The position numbers and the translations under genes are program-made. Source: Belnapia sp. F-4-1 (lineage in GTDB: Bacteria; Pseudomonadota; Alphaproteobacteria; Acetobacterales; Acetobacteraceae). From it: 64,000 nt of DNA. Under the pieces are notes generated by a model. That model was not told the origin of the DNA. It worked only from the letters and a program-made list of their open reading frames with translations, and searched no databases. The stretch covers positions 1,051 to 65,050 of the forward strand of contig NZ_KN676114.1 in NCBI RefSeq assembly GCF_000802185.1. Reading direction: 5' to 3'. Of the stretch, positions 26,308 to 34,090 are shown piece after piece. The first letter of the stretch is position 1. Every line of letters starts with the position of its first letter.

Positions 26308-26338
26308 CGCCATGCCACGCCAATATGGGAACCCCAGC

Positions 26339-27277
26339 ATGACCATCGCCCGCCGCGCGCTTCTCGGCGCCGCCACCCTGCTCGCCGCGCCGGCCCTGGC
26401 GCAGCCGGGCCCCACCCTCCGCATCGGCAACCAGCGAGGCGGGCTGCGCTCGCTGATCGAGGCCTCTGGCGCCGCCGAGGGCCTGCCCTACCGGATCGAG
26501 TGGAGCGAGTTCCCCGCCGCCCAGCCGCTGCTCGAGGCGCTGAATGCCGATGCCGTCGACCTCGGCACGATGGGCGACCTGAATTTCTTCAGCGTCTTCT
26601 CCTCCGGCGCGCCGATCACGGCGATCTCCGCCTCGCGCTCGGACGGCGCCTCCCAGGCCATCGTCGTGCGCGGCGACAGCGCCATCCGCAGCGTCGCCGA
26701 CCTTCGCGGCAAGCGCGTCGCCGCGGCACGCGGCGGCTGGACGCACTACTCCCTGCTGGCGATCCTGCATCAAGCGGGCATTCCCTTCTCGGATGTCCGC
26801 TTCTCCTGGCTGCTGCCGGCCGAGGCGGCGCTCGCCTTCCGCACCGGCGAGGTCGATGCCTGGTCGGTCTGGGAACCCTACACCTCGCTCGAAGTGCTGA
26901 ATTTCGGCGCCCGCGTCCTGGCCGATGCGCGCGGCCTCACACCCTCGGCGAGCGTGCTGGCGGTCAACAACCGCGCGCTGGCCGCACGGCGCGACCAGTT
27001 GCTCGACTTCGTCCGGCGCGACGCCCGCGCCTGGGACTGGGCCCAGGCCAACCGCGCCGTCCATGCCGCGCTCACCGCCCGCATCATCCGCCAGCCGGAG
27101 CCGGTGCTGCTGCGCGCCTATGAGGTGAGCCAGACCCGCGCCGTGCCGCTCGACGAGGCGCTGATCCGCGAATTCCAGCAGGCCGTCGACCAGGCCCATG
27201 CCTGGGGCGTCGTGCCCGGCCGTGTCGACGTCGCCCGCGCCGTCGATCCCAGCTTCACCCGCAACCTGAGGGCCTGA
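26339..27277 (+). CDS. Sulfonate/nitrate-type ABC substrate-binding protein 1
   Basis: 312 residues. Signal peptide MTIARRALLGAATLLAAPAL with a twin-arginine-like start, cleavage after AQ. SsuA-like type II binding fold: LRIGNQRGGLRSLIEASGAA, YRIEWSEFPAAQPLLEALNA, DLGTMGDLNFFSVFSSGAPI and the hinge VDAWSVWEPYTSLEVL. ATG 26339 fits the signal peptide better than ATG 26312, though both are possible. A close paralogue of the next gene, evidently a tandem duplication, with different pocket residues (DLGTMGDLNFF against DLGYQGDLAFL). Confidence 0.92.
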   Translation: MTIARRALLGAATLLAAPALAQPGPTLRIGNQRGGLRSLIEASGAAEGLPYRIEWSEFPAAQPLLEALNADAVDLGTMGDLNFFSVFSSGAPITAISASRSDGASQAIVVRGDSAIRSVADLRGKRVAAARGGWTHYSLLAILHQAGIPFSDVRFSWLLPAEAALAFRTGEVDAWSVWEPYTSLEVLNFGARVLADARGLTPSASVLAVNNRALAARRDQLLDFVRRDARAWDWAQANRAVHAALTARIIRQPEPVLLRAYEVSQTRAVPLDEALIREFQQAVDQAHAWGVVPGRVDVARAVDPSFTRNLRA

Positions 27278-27279
27278 CC

Positions 27280-28224
27280 ATGACCCCGACTATCTCCCGC
27301 CGTGGCCTCGCCCTCGGCGCCGCCACGCTGCTCGCCGCGCCGGCCCTGGCGCAGGCGGCGCCGGTGCTCCGCATCGGCAACCAGAAGGGCGGGCTCCGCT
27401 CGCTCGTCGAGGCCTCCGGCGTCGCCAAGGATTTGCCCTACCGCATCGAGTGGAGCGAGTTCCCGGCCGCCGCGCCGCTGCTCGAGGCGCTGAATGCCGG
27501 CGCGCTCGACCTCGGTTATCAGGGCGACCTCGCCTTCCTCACCGTCGCCGCCTCGGGTGCGCCGCTGCGCGGCATCGGCATCGCTAGGCCCTCGCCCGCC
27601 GGCCAGGGCATCCTGGTGCGGGACGACGCCATCCGCAGCATCGCCGACCTGCATGGGAAGCGCATTGCCGGCAATCGCGGCGGCTGGGGCCACTACCTGA
27701 TCCGCGCCGCGCTGAAGCAGGCCGGCATCGCGCCGGATGCGGTGACCATCAACTTCCTGCCGCCCACCGACGCGCTGCTCGCCTTCCGCTCCGGCGCCGT
27801 CGACGCCTGGGCGATCTGGGAGCCCTACATCTCGGTCGAGGTGCAGCAATTCGGCGCCCGCACGTTGCTGGACGGCCGTGGGCTCACGCCCTCCATCATG
27901 TTCATCTCCGCACATGAACAGGCGATCCGCGACAAGCGGCCGCAGCTCGCCGACTTCCTCCGCCGCTTCGCCGCGGGCTGGGATTGGGCCCGCGACCACA
28001 TCCACGACTATGCCCGGTACAACTCCGAGCTGACGCGCATCCCGGAGGCCGCGCTTCGCCGCGCCTACGAGATCGAGGCGACGGCCGCGGCGCCGCTCAA
28101 CGAGGCGGTGCTCCGGGAGTTCCAGCACGCCGCCGACCAGGCCGTGGAATTTGGCCTGCTGCGCGACCGCGTCGATGTGCGGCGCACGATCGAGCTGGGC
28201 TTTGCGCCCGCGGCGGGGGGCTGA
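27280..28224 (+). CDS. Sulfonate/nitrate-type ABC substrate-binding protein 2
   Basis: 314 residues with signal peptide SRRGLALGAATLLAAPALAQ. The same fold and order of motifs as its upstream neighbour: LRIGNQKGGLRSLVEASGVA, YRIEWSEFPAAAPLLEALNA and AVDAWAIWEPYISVEVQQFG. Two bases after the previous stop. One permease/ATPase pair with two receptors suggests that the importer takes two related substrates. Confidence 0.93.
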   Translation: MTPTISRRGLALGAATLLAAPALAQAAPVLRIGNQKGGLRSLVEASGVAKDLPYRIEWSEFPAAAPLLEALNAGALDLGYQGDLAFLTVAASGAPLRGIGIARPSPAGQGILVRDDAIRSIADLHGKRIAGNRGGWGHYLIRAALKQAGIAPDAVTINFLPPTDALLAFRSGAVDAWAIWEPYISVEVQQFGARTLLDGRGLTPSIMFISAHEQAIRDKRPQLADFLRRFAAGWDWARDHIHDYARYNSELTRIPEAALRRAYEIEATAAAPLNEAVLREFQHAADQAVEFGLLRDRVDVRRTIELGFAPAAGG

Positions 28225-28227
28225 GCG

Positions 28228-29223
28228 ATGGCCGCCCTACCGCTGCTCGACCTCCGCCGCCTGGAAACGGACCGCGCCGCCTTCCTCGCCCAGCTGCGCG
28301 CCGCCGCGCGCGACCCGGGCTTCTTCACTCTCACCGGCCATGGCGTCGACCCGGAGCTGGAGAGGTCGGTGGTCGAGGAGGCGCACCGCTTCTTCGCCTT
28401 GCCCGAGGCGGAGAAGCTTGCCGTCCAGATGGTTCATTCGCCGCATTTTCGCGGCTACAACCGGGCCGGCGCCGAGCTGACGCGCAGCCGCCCTGATTGG
28501 CGCGAGCAATTCGACGTCCATGCCGAGCGCGAGGCGGTGCCGCAACGCCCCGGCCTGCCGGCCTGGACCCGGTTGCAGGGCCCCAATCTCTGGCCCGCCG
28601 CCCAGCCCTCGCTGCGGCCGGCGCTGTTGGCCTGGCAGGCGGCGTTGTCGCGGCTTGGCCTCCGCCTGCTCGGCGCCTTCGCCGAGGCGCTGGAGCAGCC
28701 GGCCGATGTCTTTCATCCGCTGGTCGGCGAGGAGCCGGGGCAGAACCTGAAGATCATCCGCTACCCGGCGGTCGCCGAGGGCGAGCCCGAGCAGGGCGTC
28801 GGCCCGCACAAGGATAGCGGCCTGCTGAGCTTCGTGCTGCAGGACGCGGTTGGCGGCCTGCAGGTCGAGACGCGGGAGGGCTGGGTCGATGCCACGCCCA
28901 TCCCCGGCAGCTTCGTCGTCAATATCGGCGAGCTGCTGGAGCTTGCTTCGGACGGCTACCTGCGGGCCACGGTTCACCGGGTGCTCAGTCCGCGCGGGGC
29001 GGACCGGCTCTCCGTTGCCTTCTTCCTCGGCGCCCGGCTCGACGCGACCGTGCCGGTGCTCGCCCTTCCGCCGCATCTGGCGCGGGAGGCGACCGGGCCG
29101 GAGGCCGACCCGGAGAACCCGCTGCTGCGCTCGGTCGGCGAGAACGTGCTGAAAGGCCGGCTGCGTTCCCACCCGGACGTGGCCCGGCGCCACTATGCCG
29201 ACCTGCTGGCGGAGGCACGCTGA
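28228..29223 (+). CDS. Isopenicillin-N-synthase-like 2OG-Fe(II) oxygenase
   Basis: 331 residues. DIOX_N domain with FFTLTGHGVDPELERSVVEE and FRGYNRAGAELTRSRPDWRE. The double-stranded beta-helix core has the iron site HKDSGLLSFVLQDAVGG (His-x-Asp), the distal His in LRATVHRVLSPRG, and the 2-oxoglutarate Arg/Ser in DRLSVAFFLGA. All three iron ligands are present, so it should be active. In this setting it may oxidise the imported organosulfur compound to release sulfite, analogous in role but not in fold subgroup to TauD (inference). Confidence 0.92.
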   Translation: MAALPLLDLRRLETDRAAFLAQLRAAARDPGFFTLTGHGVDPELERSVVEEAHRFFALPEAEKLAVQMVHSPHFRGYNRAGAELTRSRPDWREQFDVHAEREAVPQRPGLPAWTRLQGPNLWPAAQPSLRPALLAWQAALSRLGLRLLGAFAEALEQPADVFHPLVGEEPGQNLKIIRYPAVAEGEPEQGVGPHKDSGLLSFVLQDAVGGLQVETREGWVDATPIPGSFVVNIGELLELASDGYLRATVHRVLSPRGADRLSVAFFLGARLDATVPVLALPPHLAREATGPEADPENPLLRSVGENVLKGRLRSHPDVARRHYADLLAEAR

Positions 29224-30200
29224 TGCTGAACCGCCGCAGCCTCTTCGCCTCGGCCGGCGCCATGGCGCTGGCACGCGGGGCGGCCGCCCAGCCCGGCTGG
29301 CCAGACCGCCCCATCCGCATCGTCGTCCCCTGGCCTGCTGGGGGCCCGACAGACACCTTCGCCCGCGGCTTGGCGCGCGAGCTGGCGCCGCTGCTCGGCC
29401 AGCCGGTAGTGATCGACAACCGCGCCGGCGCCTCGGGCACGGTCGGCATCCAGCATGTCGCCCGCGGCCCGGCCGATGGCCACACCCTGCTGGTCGCCAA
29501 CACCACGGCCTATATCGGCAGCGTCGTAGCGCTCGGCGAGGCCGCGCGCTTCGATCCGCTGCGCGATTTCCTGCCGGTCGGCCTCTTCGTCGAATCCTAC
29601 AGCGTGCTCTGGGCCCATCCGGGCGTCGGGCTGCGGGACTTCGATGCGCTGCTGCGCCAGGCACGAGATCAGGCGCTGCCACGCCTCGCCTTCGGCACCA
29701 CCGGAAGTGGCTCCGTCTCCGAGCAATCGGTGGAGCAACTGGCGCGGCACTACCGGCTCGACCTGACCAAGGTGCCGTACCGCGGCACCGCGCCGCAGGT
29801 GACGGATCTCGTCGCCGGCCATGTGCAGATTGGCGCGGCTGACTTCGCCACCGCCGCACCCTTCTTCCGCGACGGCAAGCTGCAGCCGCTGCTCGTTATC
29901 GGCAGTCGCCGCCTGCCGGAACTGCCGGATACGCCGGCGACCGCGGAGCTGGGCCTGACGGAGCCGGACTTCGCCATCTGGAATGGCCTCTTCGCCCCGG
30001 CCGGCACGCCGCCCGCCGTGCTCGCAGCGCTGGGCGACGCCCTCGGCACCGCGCTGCGGAGCGAGGCGATGCGCGCCCTCACCGAGGGCAATGGCAACCG
30101 GGCGGTGTTCCTCACTGGGGAGGCCGCCTCGCTGCGCCTCGCCCGCGACCTCGAGGGCCGCCGCGCCTTCGCCAGCAGCATCCCCGCCGAGGGAAGCTAA
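29223..30200 (+). CDS. Tripartite-tricarboxylate (Bug) family periplasmic receptor 2
   Basis: 325 residues, ATG overlapping the oxygenase TGA. Signal peptide MLNRRSLFASAGAMALARGA, then WPDRPIRIVVPWPAGGPTDT, the characteristic first strand and P-loop-like turn of Bug proteins, and VIDNRAGASGTVGIQHVARG. Second Bug receptor of the operon, only distantly similar to 23419. Likely a periplasmic scavenger or sensor for the same class of compound. Confidence 0.92.
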   Translation: MLNRRSLFASAGAMALARGAAAQPGWPDRPIRIVVPWPAGGPTDTFARGLARELAPLLGQPVVIDNRAGASGTVGIQHVARGPADGHTLLVANTTAYIGSVVALGEAARFDPLRDFLPVGLFVESYSVLWAHPGVGLRDFDALLRQARDQALPRLAFGTTGSGSVSEQSVEQLARHYRLDLTKVPYRGTAPQVTDLVAGHVQIGAADFATAAPFFRDGKLQPLLVIGSRRLPELPDTPATAELGLTEPDFAIWNGLFAPAGTPPAVLAALGDALGTALRSEAMRALTEGNGNRAVFLTGEAASLRLARDLEGRRAFASSIPAEGS

Positions 30201-30231
30201 GCCCCACCCGCCGACGCAGGAGACAGCAGTC

Positions 30232-31542
30232 ATGACCCAGCATCCCGAGACCCTCGTCCTTCATGCCGGCTGGCGGCGCGATGCCGGCACCCATGCCGTG
30301 GCGGTCCCGATCTGGCAGACCACGAGCTTCCAATTCGACGACACGACGCAGGCCGCTCGCCTTTTCGCGCTGGAGGAGGTCGGCAATGTCTATTCCCGCA
30401 TCGCCAACCCCACCGTCGACGTCCTCGAGCAGCGTATCGCCGCGCTCGAGGGCGGCGCCGCGGCGCTAGCCGTGGGCTCCGGCCAGGCGGCCTCGGCCTT
30501 CGCGGTTCAGAACCTGGCCCGGGCCGGCGACAACATCGTCAGCAGCACCGATCTCTACGGCGGCACCTGGAACCTCTTCGCCAATCGGCTGCGCGAGCAG
30601 GGGATCGAGGTGCGCTTCGTCGATCCGGCCGATCCGGCGGCCTTCGCCCGCGCCAGCGACGACCGCACCCGCGCCTGGTATGCTGAGGCCCTGCCGAACC
30701 CGAAGCTGGAGCCCTTCCCAATCGCCGAGGTGGCGGCGCTCGGGCGCCCGCTCGGCATCCCGCTGATCGTTGACAACACAGCGGCCCCGCTGCTGATACG
30801 GCCCTTCGAGCACGGCGCCGCCGTCGTCGTGCATTCGCTGACCAAATATATCGGCGGCCATGGCACCAGCATCGGCGGCATCATCGTCGATGGCGGCAAT
30901 TTCGACTGGGTCGCGCATCCGGCCAGGCAGCCGGGCCTGAATCAGCCGGACCCGAGCTATCACGGCGCCGTCTGGGTCGAGGCGGCGCGGCCGCTCGGGC
31001 CGATCGCCTATGTGCTGAAGGCGCGCACCACCCTGCAGCGGGACCTCGGCGCCTCGCTCTCGCCCTTCAACGCCTTCCTCTTCCTCCAAGGGCTGGAGAC
31101 CCTGCCGCTGCGGATCCGCGAGCACAGCCGCAATGCCGAGGCGGTGGCGGACTGGCTGGCGGCGAGGCCCGAGGTCACCCGCGTCATCCACCCGAAGCAC
31201 CTGACCGGCGAGGCCGCGGCGCGGGTGGCGAAATACCTGCCGCTCGGACGCGGCGGGCTGCTCGGCTTCGAGCTTGCGGGTGGGGCGGAGGCGGGGCGGC
31301 GCTTCATCGATGCGCTGAAGCTGCTCTACCACGTCGCCAATATCGGCGATGCGCGCAGCCTCGCCATCCATCCGGCGAGCACGACGCATAGCCAGCTCTC
31401 GCCGGAGGACCAGTGCGCCACGGGCGTCTCGCCCGGCTATGTGCGGCTGTCGATCGGCCTCGAGCATATCGAGGACATTCTGGCCGATCTCGACCAGGCC
31501 TTGGCCGCCACGACCGGCGGCCTGCGCCAGGCGGCGGAGTAG
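30232..31542 (+). CDS. metY: O-acetylhomoserine sulfhydrylase (MetY-type), PLP enzyme
   Basis: 436 residues. Cys/Met-metabolism PLP family: NVYSRIANPTVDVLEQRIAA, SSTDLYGGTWNLFANRLREQ and the PLP lysine in VVHSLTKYIGGHGTSIGGI. The C-terminal HPASTTHSQLSPEDQCATGV is the MetY signature. It catalyses O-acetylhomoserine plus sulfide to homocysteine and acetate. AGGAGA lies 11 bases before the ATG. At the end of the operon it would fix the sulfide derived from imported organosulfur. No sulfite reductase is in the window, so reduction must happen elsewhere. Confidence 0.93.
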   Translation: MTQHPETLVLHAGWRRDAGTHAVAVPIWQTTSFQFDDTTQAARLFALEEVGNVYSRIANPTVDVLEQRIAALEGGAAALAVGSGQAASAFAVQNLARAGDNIVSSTDLYGGTWNLFANRLREQGIEVRFVDPADPAAFARASDDRTRAWYAEALPNPKLEPFPIAEVAALGRPLGIPLIVDNTAAPLLIRPFEHGAAVVVHSLTKYIGGHGTSIGGIIVDGGNFDWVAHPARQPGLNQPDPSYHGAVWVEAARPLGPIAYVLKARTTLQRDLGASLSPFNAFLFLQGLETLPLRIREHSRNAEAVADWLAARPEVTRVIHPKHLTGEAAARVAKYLPLGRGGLLGFELAGGAEAGRRFIDALKLLYHVANIGDARSLAIHPASTTHSQLSPEDQCATGVSPGYVRLSIGLEHIEDILADLDQALAATTGGLRQAAE

Positions 31543-31546
31543 GCGC

Positions 31547-31735
31547 ATGGCCGAAGCGACGACCCCCGCACCGGCAAAGCCGGACGACCCGAGGCGCGAC
31601 GAGGCGACCAGCCGCCTCGCCACGCCTCGCGAGGCCGGCGCCATCGCGCTGGCTCTCGCTTCCGGCGGCAGCGCGGCGAGCCGCTTGCTGCGTGCCATGC
31701 TGCGCGGTGATCCCAACCTGGCAGCCTGGGGCTGA
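31547..31735 (+). CDS. Short conserved-looking protein after metY
   Basis: 62 residues, four bases after the metY stop, in operon position. A charged N-terminus (MAEATTPAPAKPDDPRRDEA) is followed by an amphipathic stretch GAIALALASGGSAASRLLRA. No domain recognised. Spacing and codon use fit the operon, but the start has no strong ribosome site. Confidence 0.45.
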   Translation: MAEATTPAPAKPDDPRRDEATSRLATPREAGAIALALASGGSAASRLLRAMLRGDPNLAAWG

Positions 31736-31740
31736 GGGCG

Positions 31741-31911
31741 ATGGCAAGCCTCACCTTCATCGCCGCCGCGATGCCGGCCCTCGGCCTTCCGGATGCGGCC
31801 GCACTTCTGGCCTATGCCTCTGTTTTGCTTGCCTCGGCAACCGGCCCGCTTCTGGGATCCGAAAGAGACGACATGCCAGACATCCTTCTCGCCGCCAGTT
31901 GGGCCGTTTGA
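31741..31911 (+). CDS. Very small hydrophobic ORF
   Basis: 56 residues starting MASLTFIAAAMPALGLPDAA with two hydrophobic stretches (to about residue 40). Five bases after the previous ORF. It could be a tiny membrane protein or the remains of a larger gene. The terminator at 32027 lies about 115 bp downstream. Confidence 0.3.
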   Translation: MASLTFIAAAMPALGLPDAAALLAYASVLLASATGPLLGSERDDMPDILLAASWAV

Positions 31912-32026
31912 TCATCTCGCGCCCGTCTCGGGCAGCGCTCCCTGCTCCGCTCCGTCGCCGGCGGAGGTGCCCGATCTTGGGCATCGCTTAGGCGGCAATT
32001 CGACTGGCGTTTCCTCCCAAACTTGG

Positions 32027-32056
32027 CCAGAGCTTCATAGCTCTGGTCCTTTTTTC
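32027..32056 (+). terminator. Intrinsic terminator of the sulfur operon
   Basis: Perfect 8-bp stem CCAGAGCT/AGCTCTGG with a TCAT loop, followed by TCCTTTTTT. It marks the end of the transcript running from before 22669. Confidence 0.85.
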
Positions 32057-32241
32057 CCATTTGCCTTATTGTGAGCTAATTTATCGCAAGGTCCGCAAAT
32101 TCGATGGATAGATATATCTGTTCCGATTTACCGGTCTGACCTTTCCATAGTGCTGCCTTATGCGACAGCAGGTAGTTCAGACATTAGGCCAGTAGAACGT
32201 CTCAGGTGTGAGGCTTTGCCTTTCGGCAGCTGGTAGCGAGG

Positions 32242-33336
32242 TCAGGTGTCGTCATCCTGGCCAGGCGGCAAGAGAGTCATCCCAGGCTCCAGATCTTCAG
32301 ACGTCGGTAGTGCCTCTGCCAGGGCGGCCGGCAGTGCCTCGGCGACCAACAGTTTGTATTCAGCCACCCCGATCGGGCTTGTGACACTGCGCAAGGCGTA
32401 TTCGACCACCACCCGGTTGCGCTCGCGGCAAAGAATCAGCCCGATACTAGGATTGTCGCCTGGCTCACGATCCTGCTCGTCGAGAGCGGCGAGATAAAAG
32501 TTCATTTTGCCCGCGTGTTCAGGCTGGAAGGCGCCGATCTTGAGATCGACAGCAATCAGGCAGCGTAGGCGCCGGTGATAGAAGAGCAGGTCGACATACC
32601 AGTCCTGCCCGCCCACCTCGAGGTGATGCTGGTTGCCGATAAAGGCGAAGCCCTTACCCATTTCGAGCAACAGGTCCTTCACCCGGGTTACGAGGGCCCG
32701 TTCGAGTTCGCGCTCCTTGATGTCGGGCGACAGCGCCATGAAATCGAACTGGTAAGGGTCTTTCACGAGTTGCTGGGCGAGATCGGATGCCTCAGGCGGC
32801 AGCGCCCGGTCAAAGTTCGTAATAGCTTTGCCCTGACGGTCACGTAGCTGGGTTTGGATCTGCGTAGCGAGGACCGGACGGCTCCAACCATGCTCGAGGG
32901 TCGCCTCTGCGTACCAAAGGCGCTCGGCTGGATCCTTGAGCTTGGTGAGCAGCTCGATGTTCTGTCCCCAGGGCAATCGTCCAACGACCCGTTGGACAAT
33001 TGTTGGATCAGGCCAAGCTTCAGCAAAGGCGCGCATATACAGTAGGTTGGCCCGCGAGAAGCCATGCATGCCGGCGAACTCCGCGCGTAAGTCCATAGCC
33101 AAGCGGTCGACAACCTTGGTCCCCCACCCATCCCGTTCCTGTCGGTCAAGGATCTCCTGCCCAATACGCCAGTAAAGGCCCATGAGCTCAGTGTTGACTG
33201 CAAGCGCCGTCCGCAGGCGGGCCTCGCGGATCTTCGCTTTGAGCCCGGCGAGCCATGGGCCATAGCCCTTTGGCATGTCTGAGATGTTTCTACCCATCCC
33301 CACCTCACTAAGGGAGTCCACATCGCTTGTCTTCAA
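32242..33336 (-). CDS. YhcG-type PDDEXK nuclease (DUF1016)
   Basis: 364 residues. N-terminal DUF1016 helical domain (about 25-185: LRTALAVNTELMGLYWRIGQ, SRANLLYMRAFAEAWPDPTI, LPWGQNIELLTKLKDPAERL). C-terminal PDDEXK-like nuclease with YVDLLFYHRRLRCLIAVDLK (Asp ... Asp-x-Lys) and MNFYLAALDEQDR. Family members are widespread on mobile DNA and near restriction systems; no firm function is known. Divergent from the serine recombinase at 33415 across a palindrome, so the two may share an operator. An alternative start at 33297 (MGRNISDM) exists. Confidence 0.85.
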   Translation of the reverse strand: MKTSDVDSLSEVGMGRNISDMPKGYGPWLAGLKAKIREARLRTALAVNTELMGLYWRIGQEILDRQERDGWGTKVVDRLAMDLRAEFAGMHGFSRANLLYMRAFAEAWPDPTIVQRVVGRLPWGQNIELLTKLKDPAERLWYAEATLEHGWSRPVLATQIQTQLRDRQGKAITNFDRALPPEASDLAQQLVKDPYQFDFMALSPDIKERELERALVTRVKDLLLEMGKGFAFIGNQHHLEVGGQDWYVDLLFYHRRLRCLIAVDLKIGAFQPEHAGKMNFYLAALDEQDREPGDNPSIGLILCRERNRVVVEYALRSVTSPIGVAEYKLLVAEALPAALAEALPTSEDLEPGMTLLPPGQDDDT

Positions 33337-33351
33337 CTCGACCCCTTAGCC

Positions 33352-33385
33352 TGTCCACTCTTCAACGGTTGTTGGAGAGTGGACA
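33352..33385. promoter_or_regulatory. 34-bp palindrome between divergent nuclease and recombinase genes
   Basis: Arms TGTCCACTCTTCAAC and GTTGGAGAGTGGACA pair at 14 of 15 positions around a GGTT centre. Outer CCCCTT (33342-33347) and AAGGGG add a further broken arm. The position in the divergent promoter region fits an operator or the recombinase's crossover site. It overlaps the GTG at 33379, which argues for the ATG at 33415 as recombinase start. Confidence 0.7.
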
Positions 33386-33414
33386 AAGGGGCATTTTTCC
33401 GATACGAAGCGCTA

Positions 33415-34062
33415 ATGGTTGGGTTCGTTGCGTACTACAGAGTATCCACTGATAGGCAAGGCCGAAGCGGCCTTGGCCTCGATGCACAACGTGCAGCCGT
33501 TGCGTCCTTCATGGTCAGCCGGGGCGAGCTATCAGCAGAGTTTGTAGAGGTCGAGAGCGGGCGGAAGAACGACCGGCCCCAGTTGGCCGCCGCACTCGAA
33601 CAGTGTCGCCGCCAGCGAGCAATCTTGGTGATCGCTAAGCTTGATCGACTGGCGCGCAACGTGGCCTTCGTTGCAACGCTGATGGAAAGCGGCGCAGAGT
33701 TCGTCGCGGTCGATAATCCCCATGCTGACAAGCTCATGCTTCACATGCTGTCGGCCTTTGCAGAACACGAACAACGTCAGATCAGCTTCCGCACGAAGGC
33801 GGCCTTAGCAGCTGCCAAAGCGCGAGGCGTGAAGTTGGGAGGGCCGAATCCCGCTGCCGCAGCTGCGCGAGGACGTGCCGCTCTGAATATGAAGGAAGCA
33901 CCAACGCGGTCCATAGCGCTGCCAATCATCCAACAAATGCGAGGAGAGGGGGCCAGCTTACGAGCGATTGCCGCAGCCTTAGTAACAAAAGGTGTGCCAC
34001 CGCTAAGAGGACAAACCTGGCACCCAGAAACCATTCGCAAAATCCTACTAAGTTCTTTGTAG
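33415..34062 (+). CDS. Serine recombinase / resolvase
   Basis: 215 residues. Catalytic domain with the nucleophile S11 in VAYYRVSTDRQGRSGLGLDA, then the conserved Arg cluster AILVIAKLDRLARNVAFVAT and MLHMLSAFAEHEQRQISFRT. After the E-helix (AKARGVKLGGPNPAAAAARG), a short C-terminal DNA-binding region with GASLRAIAAALVTKGVPPLR. The size fits resolvase/invertase-type enzymes with an HTH tail. Probably mobilises or resolves the 32-37 kb island (inference). Confidence 0.92.
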   Translation: MVGFVAYYRVSTDRQGRSGLGLDAQRAAVASFMVSRGELSAEFVEVESGRKNDRPQLAAALEQCRRQRAILVIAKLDRLARNVAFVATLMESGAEFVAVDNPHADKLMLHMLSAFAEHEQRQISFRTKAALAAAKARGVKLGGPNPAAAAARGRAALNMKEAPTRSIALPIIQQMRGEGASLRAIAAALVTKGVPPLRGQTWHPETIRKILLSSL

Positions 34063-34090
34063 AGAACTCTTCATAGCGAAATTAGGGCAA

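Noticed and set aside
24499-26430. A 643-codon open frame on the minus strand across the ABC permease and ATPase genes
   Set aside because: Its translation is low-complexity (Arg/Gly/Gln/Ala) and mirrors the codon periodicity of the plus-strand genes, which have clear family motifs. It is a GC-rich antisense shadow.
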